Below are positions 36,448-45,502 of a stretch of DNA of 64,000 bases, piece by piece. The stretch is taken from positions 224,150-288,149 of the forward strand of contig JALIHJ010000023.1 in NCBI GenBank assembly GCA_022984795.1, in the 5' to 3' direction. The position numbers and the translations under genes are program-made. Under the pieces are notes generated by a model. It saw only the letters and a program-made list of their open reading frames with translations, searched no databases and was not told where the DNA came from. Source of the stretch: Fabrea salina. Lineage: Eukaryota; Ciliophora; Heterotrichea; Heterotrichida; Fabreidae. The first letter of the stretch is position 1. Each line of letters opens with the position of its first letter.

Positions 36448-38115
36448 CTAAACATCTAGTTTACTTAAGTAGAAGTATGCAGTTTCTATCCATAAAAAGC
36501 TTTTTTCATAAGGTCCAGGGTTTCTGACAATCTGCACTCCAGTTTCTTCTTCAACAGCTCCTAGTTCTTTAGCCATCAGTCTGCAAAGTCCGAGTTTGGA
36601 TTCTCCTGCGTAGCGGTCTTCTTTTAGGATTTCTTCAAACTTGCTAAAACTAACTTTAACTCCTTCCAAAACTCTTGATTTTAAGTCCTTTAACTCCTGC
36701 ACAGCACTAAACACACCCTTATTCTTCAGAAAAGACTTGTAAGTTCTTTCTAAGGCCTTAGCTAAGCAAACTAGTTGGGAGTTCTTAGACTCGTCAAAGT
36801 AGCTTTGCGCGTACTTAAAGGGAATATCTGAGTTTTTGAGGGCTTTCATAGCAGTTAATGACTTTTTACTGGGCTCAAACATGAGTGAGGGAATTACTAA
36901 AGGGTAGTCTTGGCTCTTTTCCCAAACTCTGAGTTGGTCGTCTATGATTAAAGTCAGTCTTCTGTCTAGAGGTGTTTCTAGCTCAATTTCAAGCAGTTCT
37001 AGGTCTTTGAATCTTTCAAAGTCGTTTTCACGTGCCTTGTACCCTCTGAAGTACCTTTTTTGGGGGTCAATGGCTTGCAGTATCTTATGTGCGTATACTT
37101 TAGTTCCATGAGTGTACACATAAATATTGCAGAACTCATTGACTTTTTCCAGGAACTCATAGAGTCCGTACCGAAGATAAATTACGTACCTTTGGTTTTC
37201 GATGGTAATGAGGGTTTTATCTAGGTTGGGTCTGGTAATGTCTTGGTCGTTGCAGGACTCTACTGCTTGGACTAGAGTGTTGTCTAAGTCCAAAACTAAG
37301 TTGAACTTTACTGGCCACTCAGAGTACTTTGGAGTAATTACTCTAGGAGTCTCTAACATTGCTGGCTCAAGTGCTAGTTTCATTGCAGGGTTGTAAAGAG
37401 TAATTGACTCAAAACTTAAATGTTTGAGTTCTGGAGAGTAAGTTTCTAAATCTCTGGAGTCTAGGTATGTAGACTCTAAGTTAAAAGCTAGTTGGTTTAC
37501 TTCTTGGTCTACTTTTATGGCTTTTTGACTAGGTTTTGGGTTTGGAACACTACTTTCCCTTTTAAAAGGTAAGTTAGCGTCCTCTAAGCTAATGCGGCTC
37601 ATCTGAGAGCTAATTCTTTTAATTTGCTTCTTTTGGTTTTTCTTTCCAAACCTTGGCCTAGTTTTTTGTTTGGCTTCAAGAATCCCCTCAAGTTCAGAAA
37701 TAGCACTTTGCAGTTTCAACTCCTGCCAAACTTTCCTTAAACTAGCTGCAGAGCTTTTGTGGTTGGCAGTCCGTGCCCTGTAGTTAACTTCTCCAAATAT
37801 TTCCATTAAGATGTTTTCGGAGTTTCTGCACTCTTTTAGAACGTTTTTCAAGTTGCTTCTCAGTAGCTCCAAAACACTAAAGTAAAGCTTAAGCAAACTC
37901 CAGTCCTCAGTTATGTGCTTGTGGTGCTTGTTACAGAACTCCCTAAACTTTTTTAGCAAGCCTAAGTCAAACTCCGACTTGTTGCAGTACTCCAGAAAAG
38001 CCCATACTTGACTCTTAGTTAAGTAAGTCCCCAGCTCAAATTTGGAGGGGTCGTTCTCAACATACGTGTTTTCCTCCTCCGAGTCACTTAAATTCAACAA
38101 ACCACTACAGTCCAT
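36448..38115 (-). CDS. FCP1-like RNA polymerase II CTD phosphatase
   Basis: 555 residues. The first ~250 residues are acidic then basic and include a helical segment recalling the CID/TFIIS-N style, not assigned. The FCP1 homology domain starts at about 272 with LVLDLDNTLVQA (DxDxT, Asp276 and Asp278 catalytic), then IYVYTHGTKVYAHKIL, AIDPQKRYFRGY and LTLIIDDQLRVW. The C-terminal ~90 residues look BRCT-like (VLEGVKVSFS...LCRLMAKELGAV). FCP1 removes phosphate from the CTD of Pol II. The stop abuts that of the convergent LRRC46-like gene. Confidence 0.82.
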   Translation of the reverse strand: MDCSGLLNLSDSEEENTYVENDPSKFELGTYLTKSQVWAFLEYCNKSEFDLGLLKKFREFCNKHHKHITEDWSLLKLYFSVLELLRSNLKNVLKECRNSENILMEIFGEVNYRARTANHKSSAASLRKVWQELKLQSAISELEGILEAKQKTRPRFGKKNQKKQIKRISSQMSRISLEDANLPFKRESSVPNPKPSQKAIKVDQEVNQLAFNLESTYLDSRDLETYSPELKHLSFESITLYNPAMKLALEPAMLETPRVITPKYSEWPVKFNLVLDLDNTLVQAVESCNDQDITRPNLDKTLITIENQRYVIYLRYGLYEFLEKVNEFCNIYVYTHGTKVYAHKILQAIDPQKRYFRGYKARENDFERFKDLELLEIELETPLDRRLTLIIDDQLRVWEKSQDYPLVIPSLMFEPSKKSLTAMKALKNSDIPFKYAQSYFDESKNSQLVCLAKALERTYKSFLKNKGVFSAVQELKDLKSRVLEGVKVSFSKFEEILKEDRYAGESKLGLCRLMAKELGAVEEETGVQIVRNPGPYEKSFLWIETAYFYLSKLDV

Positions 38116-38147
38116 GTCTAATTATAAAGCATTCGAATTAATTTAAA

Positions 38148-39200
38148 ATGTCCAAACCAAGCACCAGCACTCGGCCAGAAACCACCACAAGCTTCAACAT
38201 CCCCCCTAACTTAAAATACAAATTAGAAAGAAAGTACAAAAGCCCTAATCCTTCACCTGCACCTACTTTCCGCCCTCGCCCCAGCAGTGCCACCCCAAGT
38301 GCCACTCCAAGTACTACTCCAACGAATCACTCCAAAATAAACACTTCCTACACTCGGGTGCTCAAAGGAGACACCCTTAACATTTCAGGAGTTTTGGAGT
38401 CAAGAGTTCCCTCTGACAAACACAGACCTCCCAAGCACAGGTCTAAAGAGAATTCTAGTCGGTGCAACGAGTTCAGCATTCACCGCTTTTTAGAAGAAAA
38501 AGCCAAACAGTCCGAAAAAAAGAAACAACTCTTCCAAGTTTCCAAGGAAGTAGACGAACTCAAGTCTAAACTCTACGAGTGCGAACGCAAAAAACAAGAA
38601 GAACTGTCTCCACTGATTTCAACTTACCAAAAACACTCTGAAACCCGAAAGAACTTAGAAGCCGAAATCCAGCTTTTGAAGAAAGAGTTGGAAGAGACAG
38701 AAACACCCCCTACTTCCAAACAACAACTCCAGGAAGAACAACTGGACCTCCAAGCCCAGTACTCCAACAACCAACTCAAACTAGCAGAACTCCAAAAACA
38801 CTACATTCCCCGGCCTAAAGTCCAAGAAATGCAAGAAAAACTCAACTACTTAGAAAGCACCCAGCAAAGCCTACTCAGAGAAAACCAAAACCTCAAAAGA
38901 CAGATTCTAGCTGAGCAAAACATCCAGCTGCAGCCAACTCCTAAACAAAAAAGAGAGAACTTAAGGGACCTAGCTATTATACAAAAGGAAATCTCAATCA
39001 CAAAGTCCTTGATTGACTCTATCTACAAAGGAGAAAACGTCAACCTTGGGTTCATACTGGGACCTGGACCCATCTCGGAAAACGACTCTAAAGAAGTTTT
39101 TGAAGTTGTGAGTTCAATTAAAAAGGAACTCCAGGTGCTCAGAGAAATTGTCACAGAAGTCCACGAAGAAGCTTCTGGAAAACCCTGTGCAGTGGTCTAA
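38148..39200 (+). CDS. Coiled-coil protein ending in a CaaX box
   Basis: 350 residues. The N-terminal ~110 residues are Pro/Ser/Thr-rich with a TPSATPSTTPTN run. Residues ~120-290 form a Gln/Glu/Lys coiled coil (LEAEIQLLKKELEET). The last four residues are CAVV, a possible prenylation (CaaX) signal, so the protein may be anchored to membranes. The next gene downstream also ends in a CaaX-like motif. Unrecognised family. Confidence 0.65.
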   Translation: MSKPSTSTRPETTTSFNIPPNLKYKLERKYKSPNPSPAPTFRPRPSSATPSATPSTTPTNHSKINTSYTRVLKGDTLNISGVLESRVPSDKHRPPKHRSKENSSRCNEFSIHRFLEEKAKQSEKKKQLFQVSKEVDELKSKLYECERKKQEELSPLISTYQKHSETRKNLEAEIQLLKKELEETETPPTSKQQLQEEQLDLQAQYSNNQLKLAELQKHYIPRPKVQEMQEKLNYLESTQQSLLRENQNLKRQILAEQNIQLQPTPKQKRENLRDLAIIQKEISITKSLIDSIYKGENVNLGFILGPGPISENDSKEVFEVVSSIKKELQVLREIVTEVHEEASGKPCAVV

Positions 39201-39217
39201 TTTAATATGTAAGTTAA

Positions 39218-39673
39218 ATGCTACACACCTGCAGTAAAATCCTAAACCAGTTGTACTTAGGCAACGCAGTAGCTTCCAAAGACCTTCAGTTCTTGAAAGG
39301 AAAAGGAATCACCCACGTACTAGTTTGTGCAGATGACTGCCAAGTTTGCTTTCCAGAACACTTTGAGTACAAAGTCCTTCCTCTCGAAGACACTATTGAC
39401 TTCCAGATTCTAAACTACTTCCAAGAAAGTTTTGAGTTCTTGGAAGCAAGTATTTCGGGAGGAGGCACTGTTTTTGTGCACTGCAGAATGGGTGCTTCTA
39501 GAAGTGCTTCCATTGTAGTGGCTTTTGTTATGAAAAAGTTAGGTTACTCCTTTAAAAAGGCCTTTAAGTTTGTTAAAAAGCTGCACCCTGACACACACCC
39601 TAACTTTGGGTTCCAAAAGCAACTAAGCAGCTACTCAAAGCAACTGCCTAAGAAGCACTGCTGCATAATCTAG
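39218..39673 (+). CDS. Dual-specificity protein phosphatase
   Basis: 151 residues, a minimal DUSP catalytic domain. ILNQLYLGNAVASKDLQFLK opens the fold; DTIDFQILNYF holds the general-acid Asp region; the P-loop VHCRMGASRSASIV at ~86-99 has the catalytic Cys and Arg (HCxxGxxRS). The protein ends KKHCCII, whose last four residues could be a CaaX prenylation site. It dephosphorylates Tyr and Ser/Thr in signalling proteins; substrate unknown. The stop is 4 bp before the HAD phosphatase ATG. Confidence 0.92.
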   Translation: MLHTCSKILNQLYLGNAVASKDLQFLKGKGITHVLVCADDCQVCFPEHFEYKVLPLEDTIDFQILNYFQESFEFLEASISGGGTVFVHCRMGASRSASIVVAFVMKKLGYSFKKAFKFVKKLHPDTHPNFGFQKQLSSYSKQLPKKHCCII

Positions 39674-39677
39674 ATAA

Positions 39678-40511
39678 ATGGAAAAGTACGATGCCTTTTT
39701 GTTTGACTGCGACGGAGTCATTTGGAGAGGCAACGACCCTGTTCCTGGAAGCATTGAAACACTTAACTTACTAAAAAGTCAAGGAAAAAAGATCTTCTTC
39801 ATCACAAACAACTCTAGTAAAACAAGGACTGAGTTTAGCCAAAAACTATCAGACTTGGGATTCCAAGCCAACCCCAATCAGCTCTACTCAACCAGCATGG
39901 CAGTTCCCAAGTACCTCAAAAAGCACTACCCAGAAGTTTCTAAATTGTTCTTGATTGGAATGGAAGGTTTCAAGGAAGAACTCCAAAAAGAAGGCTTCCA
40001 AGTAGTGAAGGAGTCCGACCTTCCTAAAGTCAGACTGAGTTGTTTCTCAGAACTCCAAAACATAGAAGTAGACTCTAGCATAGACGCCGTAGTTACTGGC
40101 TCAGACATGCAGTTTAACTACTTAAGTGGGTGCTACGCATGTGGACTAATCCAAATGGGCAAAAAGTTCCTAGCTGCCTGCACAGACTCCTACTTTGTGC
40201 TCAAAAACGGGAACATGCCAGGATCAGGAGCTATTTTAGCCTTCCTAGAAGCTGCTTCTGAGCAGAAAGCCGAAGTAGTAGGGAAGCCCAATAGCTTCAT
40301 GATAGACTTAGTGGTCGAAGACTGGGAACTAGACAAAAGCAGGTGCCTTATGGTGGGAGACAGAATAGACACTGACATTTTGTTTGGAACTAAAGCTGGA
40401 ATAGACACTGCCCTGGTGCTGACTGGAGCAAGCAAAGAAGAAGACCTTCAGATGTTTGACTTCAAACCCACATACATCTACGAGTCAGTGGCTAAGCTCT
40501 TCAGTAGTTAA
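39678..40511 (+). CDS. PGP: HAD phosphatase, phosphoglycolate / p-nitrophenyl phosphatase type
   Basis: 277 residues. Motif I FDCDGVIWRG has Asp10 and Asp12; motif II ITNNSSKT at ~47; a C2-type cap in the middle with AVVTGSDMQFNY and the substrate-loop VGKPNSFMI; motif III/IV GDRIDTDILFGTKAGIDTALVLTG at ~234-258. This order and the 2-phosphoglycolate/PNPP family length agree. The likely role is removal of metabolic side products such as 2-phosphoglycolate or glycerol-3-phosphate in the cytosol. Confidence 0.9.
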   Translation: MEKYDAFLFDCDGVIWRGNDPVPGSIETLNLLKSQGKKIFFITNNSSKTRTEFSQKLSDLGFQANPNQLYSTSMAVPKYLKKHYPEVSKLFLIGMEGFKEELQKEGFQVVKESDLPKVRLSCFSELQNIEVDSSIDAVVTGSDMQFNYLSGCYACGLIQMGKKFLAACTDSYFVLKNGNMPGSGAILAFLEAASEQKAEVVGKPNSFMIDLVVEDWELDKSRCLMVGDRIDTDILFGTKAGIDTALVLTGASKEEDLQMFDFKPTYIYESVAKLFSS

Positions 40512-40547
40512 GTAAATTGGTGTTAAATTGGAAGGGGGCTGTAATTT

Positions 40548-41111
40548 ATGAGAAAAGCTGCCAAGAAGCAATCCACAACCAGAGTTACTTTCAAAGTACT
40601 GCGTTTGAATGACGTGATCTATAACTTGGGAGATACTGTCCGAATTAAAGAAGAGCATGACGAAGACTCGTACGGAACAGTGCTGAAGTTTTGGAAAAAG
40701 CCTGGGGAAAGCGAAGCTTTTGTAAGAGTGAGGTGGTTTTTCAAACCCAAAGATGTACTTCGGCCCTTGGAGGACTTTATTTCCCAAGGAGAACTCTTTG
40801 ACTCAGACTTGGAACAGGACATTTGGGTGCAGTCTATTTATGGCAAGATAACAGTGAAGTCTTTGGAGGACTACCACCAACTGGACGAAATTGAGGAGGA
40901 CATCTACTTCTGCAGAGCCGTTTACAGACACAAAGAAAGAGTGCTGGACCCTCCTTACATAGAGTGGAAAAGAGTGTGTTACTGCAAAAACATACTGAAC
41001 CCCGACCACCTGTACTTTGTGTGTGAAGACTGCAATGGTTTGTTCCATGTGCACTGCGTTGGAGTCATTGACCAGCATAAACTATTTTACTGCAGTAAGT
41101 GCTTTAACTAG
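40548..41111 (+). CDS. BAH-PHD chromatin reader, copy 1
   Basis: 187 residues. A BAH domain (~15-135) begins VIYNLGDTVRIKEE and includes VRVRWFFKPKDVLRPL and a Y-H-Q-L core (LEDYHQLDEI...YFCRAVY). A PHD finger follows with CYC...CEDC...HVHC...YCSKC, giving C-x-C / C-x2-C / H-x2-C / C-x2-C. This compact BAH-PHD layout resembles plant EBS/SHL readers of histone H3 methyl-lysine. The next gene is a clear paralogue. Confidence 0.85.
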   Translation: MRKAAKKQSTTRVTFKVLRLNDVIYNLGDTVRIKEEHDEDSYGTVLKFWKKPGESEAFVRVRWFFKPKDVLRPLEDFISQGELFDSDLEQDIWVQSIYGKITVKSLEDYHQLDEIEEDIYFCRAVYRHKERVLDPPYIEWKRVCYCKNILNPDHLYFVCEDCNGLFHVHCVGVIDQHKLFYCSKCFN

Positions 41112-41139
41112 TCGCTTAAATGGTATTATTATAAGTATT

Positions 41140-41694
41140 ATGAAAGCCCAAAAAAGAGCTCGGAACGGAGTCCAGAAGGAGTACTCCAAACTCAAAATAG
41201 ACCAAGAAACTTACGAAATCGGAGACACTGTTGAAGTCAAAATATCAGAAAGGATGCTTAGCTTCGGAACCATCCTAAAGATATGGTCAGACAACCTAAA
41301 TAACCCCAAAATCAGAGTGAGGTGGCTAGTCAAGCCCACAGAAATCTTCGAGCCTAAGCCTTTTTTCAGCCAGGGAGAACTTTTTGACACCGAGTCTTAC
41401 GATGTTATAGCTGCTCAGGACGTTTGCGGGAAGATAAAACTGATGGAGTTTGACGAGTACCACAACCGGGAAATCGCTGACGACAACTCCTACTTCACAC
41501 GTGCAACTGTCACCAAAAACAAGAAAATCAGACCTCCTTTTAGTGAGTGGAAAAAAATTTGTATATGCAAGTCAATTTTTAATCCAGACGACATCCACGT
41601 GGTGTGTGAGGGGTGTGAAGAAATATTCCACCCAGACTGTGTGGTGATACTTGACGAAGCAGAACCTTGGTACTGCAGTGCTTGTCTACATTAA
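41140..41694 (+). CDS. BAH-PHD chromatin reader, copy 2
   Basis: 184 residues from the ATG at 41140 (MKAQKRARNGVQ); the frame is open further upstream, overlapping the previous gene, but that stretch is its shadow. Same architecture as copy 1: YEIGDTVEVKISE, IRVRWLVKPTEIFEPKP, FFSQGELFDTES and a PHD finger CICKS...CEGCEEIFHPDC...WYCSAC. The shared SQGELFD segment marks a tandem duplication, although the two copies have diverged to well under complete identity. Confidence 0.85.
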   Translation: MKAQKRARNGVQKEYSKLKIDQETYEIGDTVEVKISERMLSFGTILKIWSDNLNNPKIRVRWLVKPTEIFEPKPFFSQGELFDTESYDVIAAQDVCGKIKLMEFDEYHNREIADDNSYFTRATVTKNKKIRPPFSEWKKICICKSIFNPDDIHVVCEGCEEIFHPDCVVILDEAEPWYCSACLH

Positions 41695-41700
41695 AATAAG

Positions 41701-42561
41701 TTAATGCCTGGACTGTCTGAGTTGCTGGATAGCTTCTTTTCTCTGGAGGTCTATAGACTCTTCTACCTGCCTGATTTCTTTTTCCATGTTCTTTTGCATT
41801 TCTCGCTGCATGTACTTGAACTCCTCTTCGCCAAAACTTTCTTTGAGGGTGTTGATTTCTTCTTGGTACTTGCGCTTTACACCGTTCCTGGCTTCTAGTT
41901 TTTCCAGTACGTACTTTTCCATGACTTGTTCTAGTTCTCTTTCGTAGTCAGTGGACTTCCTGCCTCCTGCTGAGACGTCACTTTCTTCTGTTTCGTTTGA
42001 AATCGAGAAGTTGAAACTCTTCCGCGAGTGTCCGAAGGACTTAGAGAGTTGGCTCTTGGAGTTCAAACTGCTGTTGCGTTCTTTTCTTTTTTCAAGTCTT
42101 TTTCCAATAGTTTCGTTTTGACTTGCCAAGTTCATTTGAATCTTGCGGGAGTTTTGGCTTGCACGCATGTATTGGTTCCTCAGAATGTGGTCGGCTTTTC
42201 TTTCTTGGTTAAGAGTGTTTTTTTCGAAGTTGGAGGACTGCGACCTTTTGTTTGTCTTTTTCGAAGGAGTGCTAGCGGCAAGCAGGCTGTCTTCCTTTTG
42301 TAGAAGTTTTATTGTGCGGTCTCGGTAGTAGGCATACTTAGAGTCCCCTATGGACTCGTAGTACTCTATGGCTTGCTAAGTGGCACTTACTGAGTACAGT
42401 TCTAGCAGTTGTTTGAGAGTTTCAATGTTTTTGTGGAGGTCCAGTTCCATCTCCAAATTTATCACTTGTTCTGCAAAGTCGCTGGGAATAGTGGGTCGTC
42501 TTTTAGTGTAAGTCTCAGATCTTTTTAGTTTAGAATCCATTTTAGGGCTCTTTTTGGACAT
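41701..42561 (-). CDS. Hypothetical coiled-coil protein (two exons)
   Basis: Exons 42561-42391 and 42375-41701 join over a 15-nt intron, giving 281 residues. The N-terminal ~95 residues include two helices that look MIT/TPR-like (NIETLKQLLELYSQAIEYYE, completed by splicing). The middle is basic; the C-terminal ~90 residues form a coiled coil (MQREMQKNMEKEIRQVEESI). No family recognised. Six bases separate its stop from the convergent BAH-PHD gene, and it starts 70 bp from the divergent gene at 42632. Confidence 0.65.
42376..42390 (-). other. 15-nt intron in coiled-coil gene
   Basis: Sense sequence GTAAGTGCCACTTAG, A at position 10. Its TAG ends the first ORF; removal continues the helix ..LELYS|QAIEYY. 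Confidence 0.9.
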
Positions 42562-42631
42562 TTAATTTTATTACACTGAACACCCTGGCAACTAAGCTGG
42601 ATTTAAATATTTCGTTAATTGTTTCTCATAA

Positions 42632-43564
42632 ATGGAAACAAACCAAGACCCAATTCTCAGGTCCTTCATTGCTTTATTTAAACAATCTTTCATTAAAAAC
42701 TGCCAACTCGAAAAAGAAGAAGCAACTTTAGAAGAACTCCAAACCCTAGAAGAACTCGACCCAGAAGAAGTCTACGAAAACATGCGGGACCTACTAACAG
42801 ACTTACTTAAGTTCAAACAAGGAGTCAAAAACACTGAAAAGCAAGAACTAGTTGAAAGGGCAGAAAAACTAGAAACCTACTTGCAAAAACTCGAAGGAGA
42901 AGTCAGAACCCACATTAGGTTCGAACAAGAACTCAAAATCTACATCGAGGGGTTCCAGGAAAAACTCGACAGGGCTGAAAAAACAGCTAAAAGCTACGAA
43001 GCCGAAATAAAAAAACTGGAAACCCAACTTACTGAAAAAGAAAACCAAATCTCGCAACTCACCAAAAAGAAAAGCCCCTCCAAAAGAGTGACCTCCAGAC
43101 TCAAGAGTTGTGGAGACTTCAACCAAGAAGACTACCGAATCAACACAAACAGAGAGTCCCCGGGCACCAAACAAAAACCAAAACTTAAGTCTAAGCGGAC
43201 TGAAGACTACTCTAAGTTAAAAACTATGCTTGAAGAAAAGAACAAGGAATGCGACTCCCTGCGCAAAGTCTTCAACAGAGTCAACAAACAGTTACTCAAT
43301 CTAAGACACGAAAAGTCCAACTTAAAAGCCAGTTCAAGGTCCAAACTTGAAATCAAACGAGCACAGTACAAAGCTACTAACAAACGCCACGTGGGAAGCC
43401 TCCAAGACTTTTCCGCCAAAAAAAACCTTGAATCAGCCCTCACCAACCTAAAGCGAACCAACTCCTCAATCAAACCCAAAAAGTCTCAGGAAGATTCCAA
43501 AAGACCCAGTTCACAGTATAAGCCCATGAATCATTTAAGAAGTTTTTCAGACAATTTCAATTAA
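42632..43564 (+). CDS. Hypothetical coiled-coil protein
   Basis: 310 residues, ATG in CATAAATGGAAAC context. The N-terminal ~60 residues are helical and acidic; ~65-150 is a strong coiled coil (VERAEKLETYLQKLEGEVRT); a second coil covers ~190-235; the tail is basic and Ser-rich. No family recognised. Likely cytoskeletal. Confidence 0.65.
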   Translation: METNQDPILRSFIALFKQSFIKNCQLEKEEATLEELQTLEELDPEEVYENMRDLLTDLLKFKQGVKNTEKQELVERAEKLETYLQKLEGEVRTHIRFEQELKIYIEGFQEKLDRAEKTAKSYEAEIKKLETQLTEKENQISQLTKKKSPSKRVTSRLKSCGDFNQEDYRINTNRESPGTKQKPKLKSKRTEDYSKLKTMLEEKNKECDSLRKVFNRVNKQLLNLRHEKSNLKASSRSKLEIKRAQYKATNKRHVGSLQDFSAKKNLESALTNLKRTNSSIKPKKSQEDSKRPSSQYKPMNHLRSFSDNFN

Positions 43565-43577
43565 ATGCTGACTTAAG

Positions 43578-44051
43578 TTAACTAAGTAGTTGCTTGAACT
43601 CGTCGTACTCAATTGAATGAGAGTTATCTTCGTCAATCTCTTCAATGAGTCTTTCAATGTCTATAGTCATTTCGAACTGGTTCCTGATGACATTGATTAG
43701 TTTCTCAGTGTCGATGCTTCCACTTTTATCAGCATTTCCCCCCATAGCCACGAAGGCGTCAACTAGCTATGCATTACTCATGTCTTGTTCGTCGCTTTTT
43801 CCAGTTTTGTTTTGGTGTTGTTCGTAGACCCTCAAAAACTCATAAAACTCGATTTTACCTGTGTTTTGTTCATCTACTTCGTTAATCATCGAAAACAGTT
43901 CTTCTTCAGACGGCTGTTGCCCCAGTTCTACATAATTCTTACGCTCCAAAACCACTCTTAGTTCGAACCTGTCTATTCTCCCAGTGCCGTCTTTGTCAAA
44001 CTGGGTGAAAATCGTTTTTGCGTTTGTAATTTGCTCTTCGGATAATTTCAT
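43578..44051 (-). CDS. EF-hand protein, calmodulin/dynein-light-chain-4-like (two exons)
   Basis: Exons 44051-43778 and 43762-43578 join over a 15-nt intron, giving 152 residues. Four EF-hands: FDKDGTGRIDRFEL (canonical), VDEQNTGKIEFYEF, NADKSGSIDTEKL and IDEDNSHSIEYDEF. The SDEQDMIDAFVAMGGNADKSG linker region is reminiscent of axonemal calmodulin-like light chains (outer-arm LC4) rather than calmodulin; that assignment is from memory. It binds Ca2+. The gene ends 29 bp before calcineurin A on the same strand, but length and sequence do not suggest calcineurin B. Confidence 0.8.
43763..43777 (-). other. 15-nt intron in EF-hand gene
   Basis: Sense sequence GTAATGCATAGCTAG, A at position 10. 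Removal adds EF-hands 3 and 4 to the first two. Confidence 0.92.
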
Positions 44052-44080
44052 TTAAATTATTACTTCTGAATATTCTAACA

Positions 44081-45490
44081 CTAAAAGGACATTTCAGGGC
44101 GCTTTTCGTTGACAATATCCCACTCCTTAGCTTTGTTGAAAGCTTCTAGTTTGGTAGTGATTGCTTTCCTGCCTTCTTGCAACAGACCTCTTGGAATTTT
44201 GTTGTCAGGGCAGAGTCCCTTGAGTTCAAGTATCATTTGTTCTTCTTCTCTGAGTAGTCTGAACATCTTAATCATTTTCGACACTGCAATCACTTTGTTC
44301 CTGAGTTTTTCCATTTTGGCGCTTCTCACTGTTTTTTCCAGTTCTTCTTTTCTGCTTGAAAAAGTACTGTCTAGTTTAATTTTTTCGTTCTTCGAAGGCT
44401 TGATTAGTCTGTACACCATTTCAAGTACTTTTTCTATCACAAAAGGAATGCTCCAGGAAAAGATGTCCATGAAGTTAGGCAGTATGTAGGGGTGTTGGGT
44501 GTAGTTGTACTGGTGGATGTTCATTTTGTTGTTTTCTAGTTTGATTATGGCTCCTTTGTTATTGTACACGTCACAGTAGTTCGGTGCCGAAAACAGAGTT
44601 ATCACTGTGGGAAACTCAGAAGCCCCGTTCCAGCTATGCATTTTGTAACCTTCTAACTGGGCTTCGTGAGCTCTGAGAATACAAAGCATGTTGTTTTCTT
44701 CCAGAAAATTGCTAGTTTCCTCCACTCCGTAGTTGCAACTGCAACCCCGAACTTTATTAACTCGGAAGCGTTTTTCTGCAAGGCCTCTTTCGTGGTCCAC
44801 TGGGTCCGACCACAGCAAGTCGCAAAACAAACCATTCCGAGGAGGCTCTTTGTGTCTGCCTATGCTGTTTATGTCTTGGAGACTTTTCAAGTGGGGAGAA
44901 ATCCCTCCGTGAATTGCCAGGAACTTTCCGTTTACTACACATGCTAAAGGAAGCCAGTCAAAGCTTTCCATCAAAAGGTCGTACACTTCGATGTCCTGCT
45001 TGTTCAAACACTCAGCCCTGAAGTTAAAGAAAGAAGTTAGTTGCCTGCACTCGTGGTTGCCCCTAATCATAACCACTTTTTTAGGGTAGTTAATCTTTAT
45101 AGCGTACAGCAGCAAAATACACTCTAAAGAAAAAGAGCCCCTATCTACGTAGTCTCCTAAAAACAAGTACTTTCTGTTTGAAACATCACCTCCAATCTCC
45201 AAAAGGTTCACTAAGTCGTAGTACTGTCCGTGTATATCCCCCACTATAGTCACCGGTTCAGTTAAGTGAACTAGGTTTTGTTCTGACCTAAAGATCCTTG
45301 TTGCTTTCTCAATTATTTTCAAGGCATCAGTTTTGCTGACTCTGCCTTCAGAGTGAAAGTGGTGCTTCAGAACTTCTATGTTGGGGAGGTCCTTAGAGTC
45401 AAACAAAAGTTCGCTACTTAAAGGAAGATGTGGAGGGGGTTTAAGTTCAACTACCGTTCTGTCGCAAAGTGGGTCTTTAAGCGGTTCCAT
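44081..45490 (-). CDS. PPP3C: Calcineurin A (PPP3 catalytic subunit)
   Basis: 469 residues. PPP-family motifs: GDIHG at 84-88, GDYVDRG at 112-118, RGNHE at 143-147, then SAPNYCDVYNNKGAI. After the catalytic core a helix with FSWSIPFVIEKVLEMVYRLI is the calcineurin-B-binding helix pattern, and the following ~100 residues would hold the calmodulin-binding and autoinhibitory parts (RAKMEKLRNKVI-like basic helix; LCPDNKIPRGLL). This marks it as PPP3 rather than PP1/PP2A. Ca2+-calmodulin-activated Ser/Thr phosphatase. Confidence 0.92.
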   Translation of the reverse strand: MEPLKDPLCDRTVVELKPPPHLPLSSELLFDSKDLPNIEVLKHHFHSEGRVSKTDALKIIEKATRIFRSEQNLVHLTEPVTIVGDIHGQYYDLVNLLEIGGDVSNRKYLFLGDYVDRGSFSLECILLLYAIKINYPKKVVMIRGNHECRQLTSFFNFRAECLNKQDIEVYDLLMESFDWLPLACVVNGKFLAIHGGISPHLKSLQDINSIGRHKEPPRNGLFCDLLWSDPVDHERGLAEKRFRVNKVRGCSCNYGVEETSNFLEENNMLCILRAHEAQLEGYKMHSWNGASEFPTVITLFSAPNYCDVYNNKGAIIKLENNKMNIHQYNYTQHPYILPNFMDIFSWSIPFVIEKVLEMVYRLIKPSKNEKIKLDSTFSSRKEELEKTVRSAKMEKLRNKVIAVSKMIKMFRLLREEEQMILELKGLCPDNKIPRGLLQEGRKAITTKLEAFNKAKEWDIVNEKRPEMSF

Positions 45491-45502
45491 TATTAAGCTT
45501 AC

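Noticed and set aside
41017-41139. 5' extension of the second BAH-PHD gene
   Set aside because: It overlaps the PHD finger of the first copy in another frame.
42562-42631. X-box (RFX) motif upstream of the gene at 42632, from CACCCTGGCAAC
   Set aside because: Only one half-site fits; not enough to call a regulatory element.
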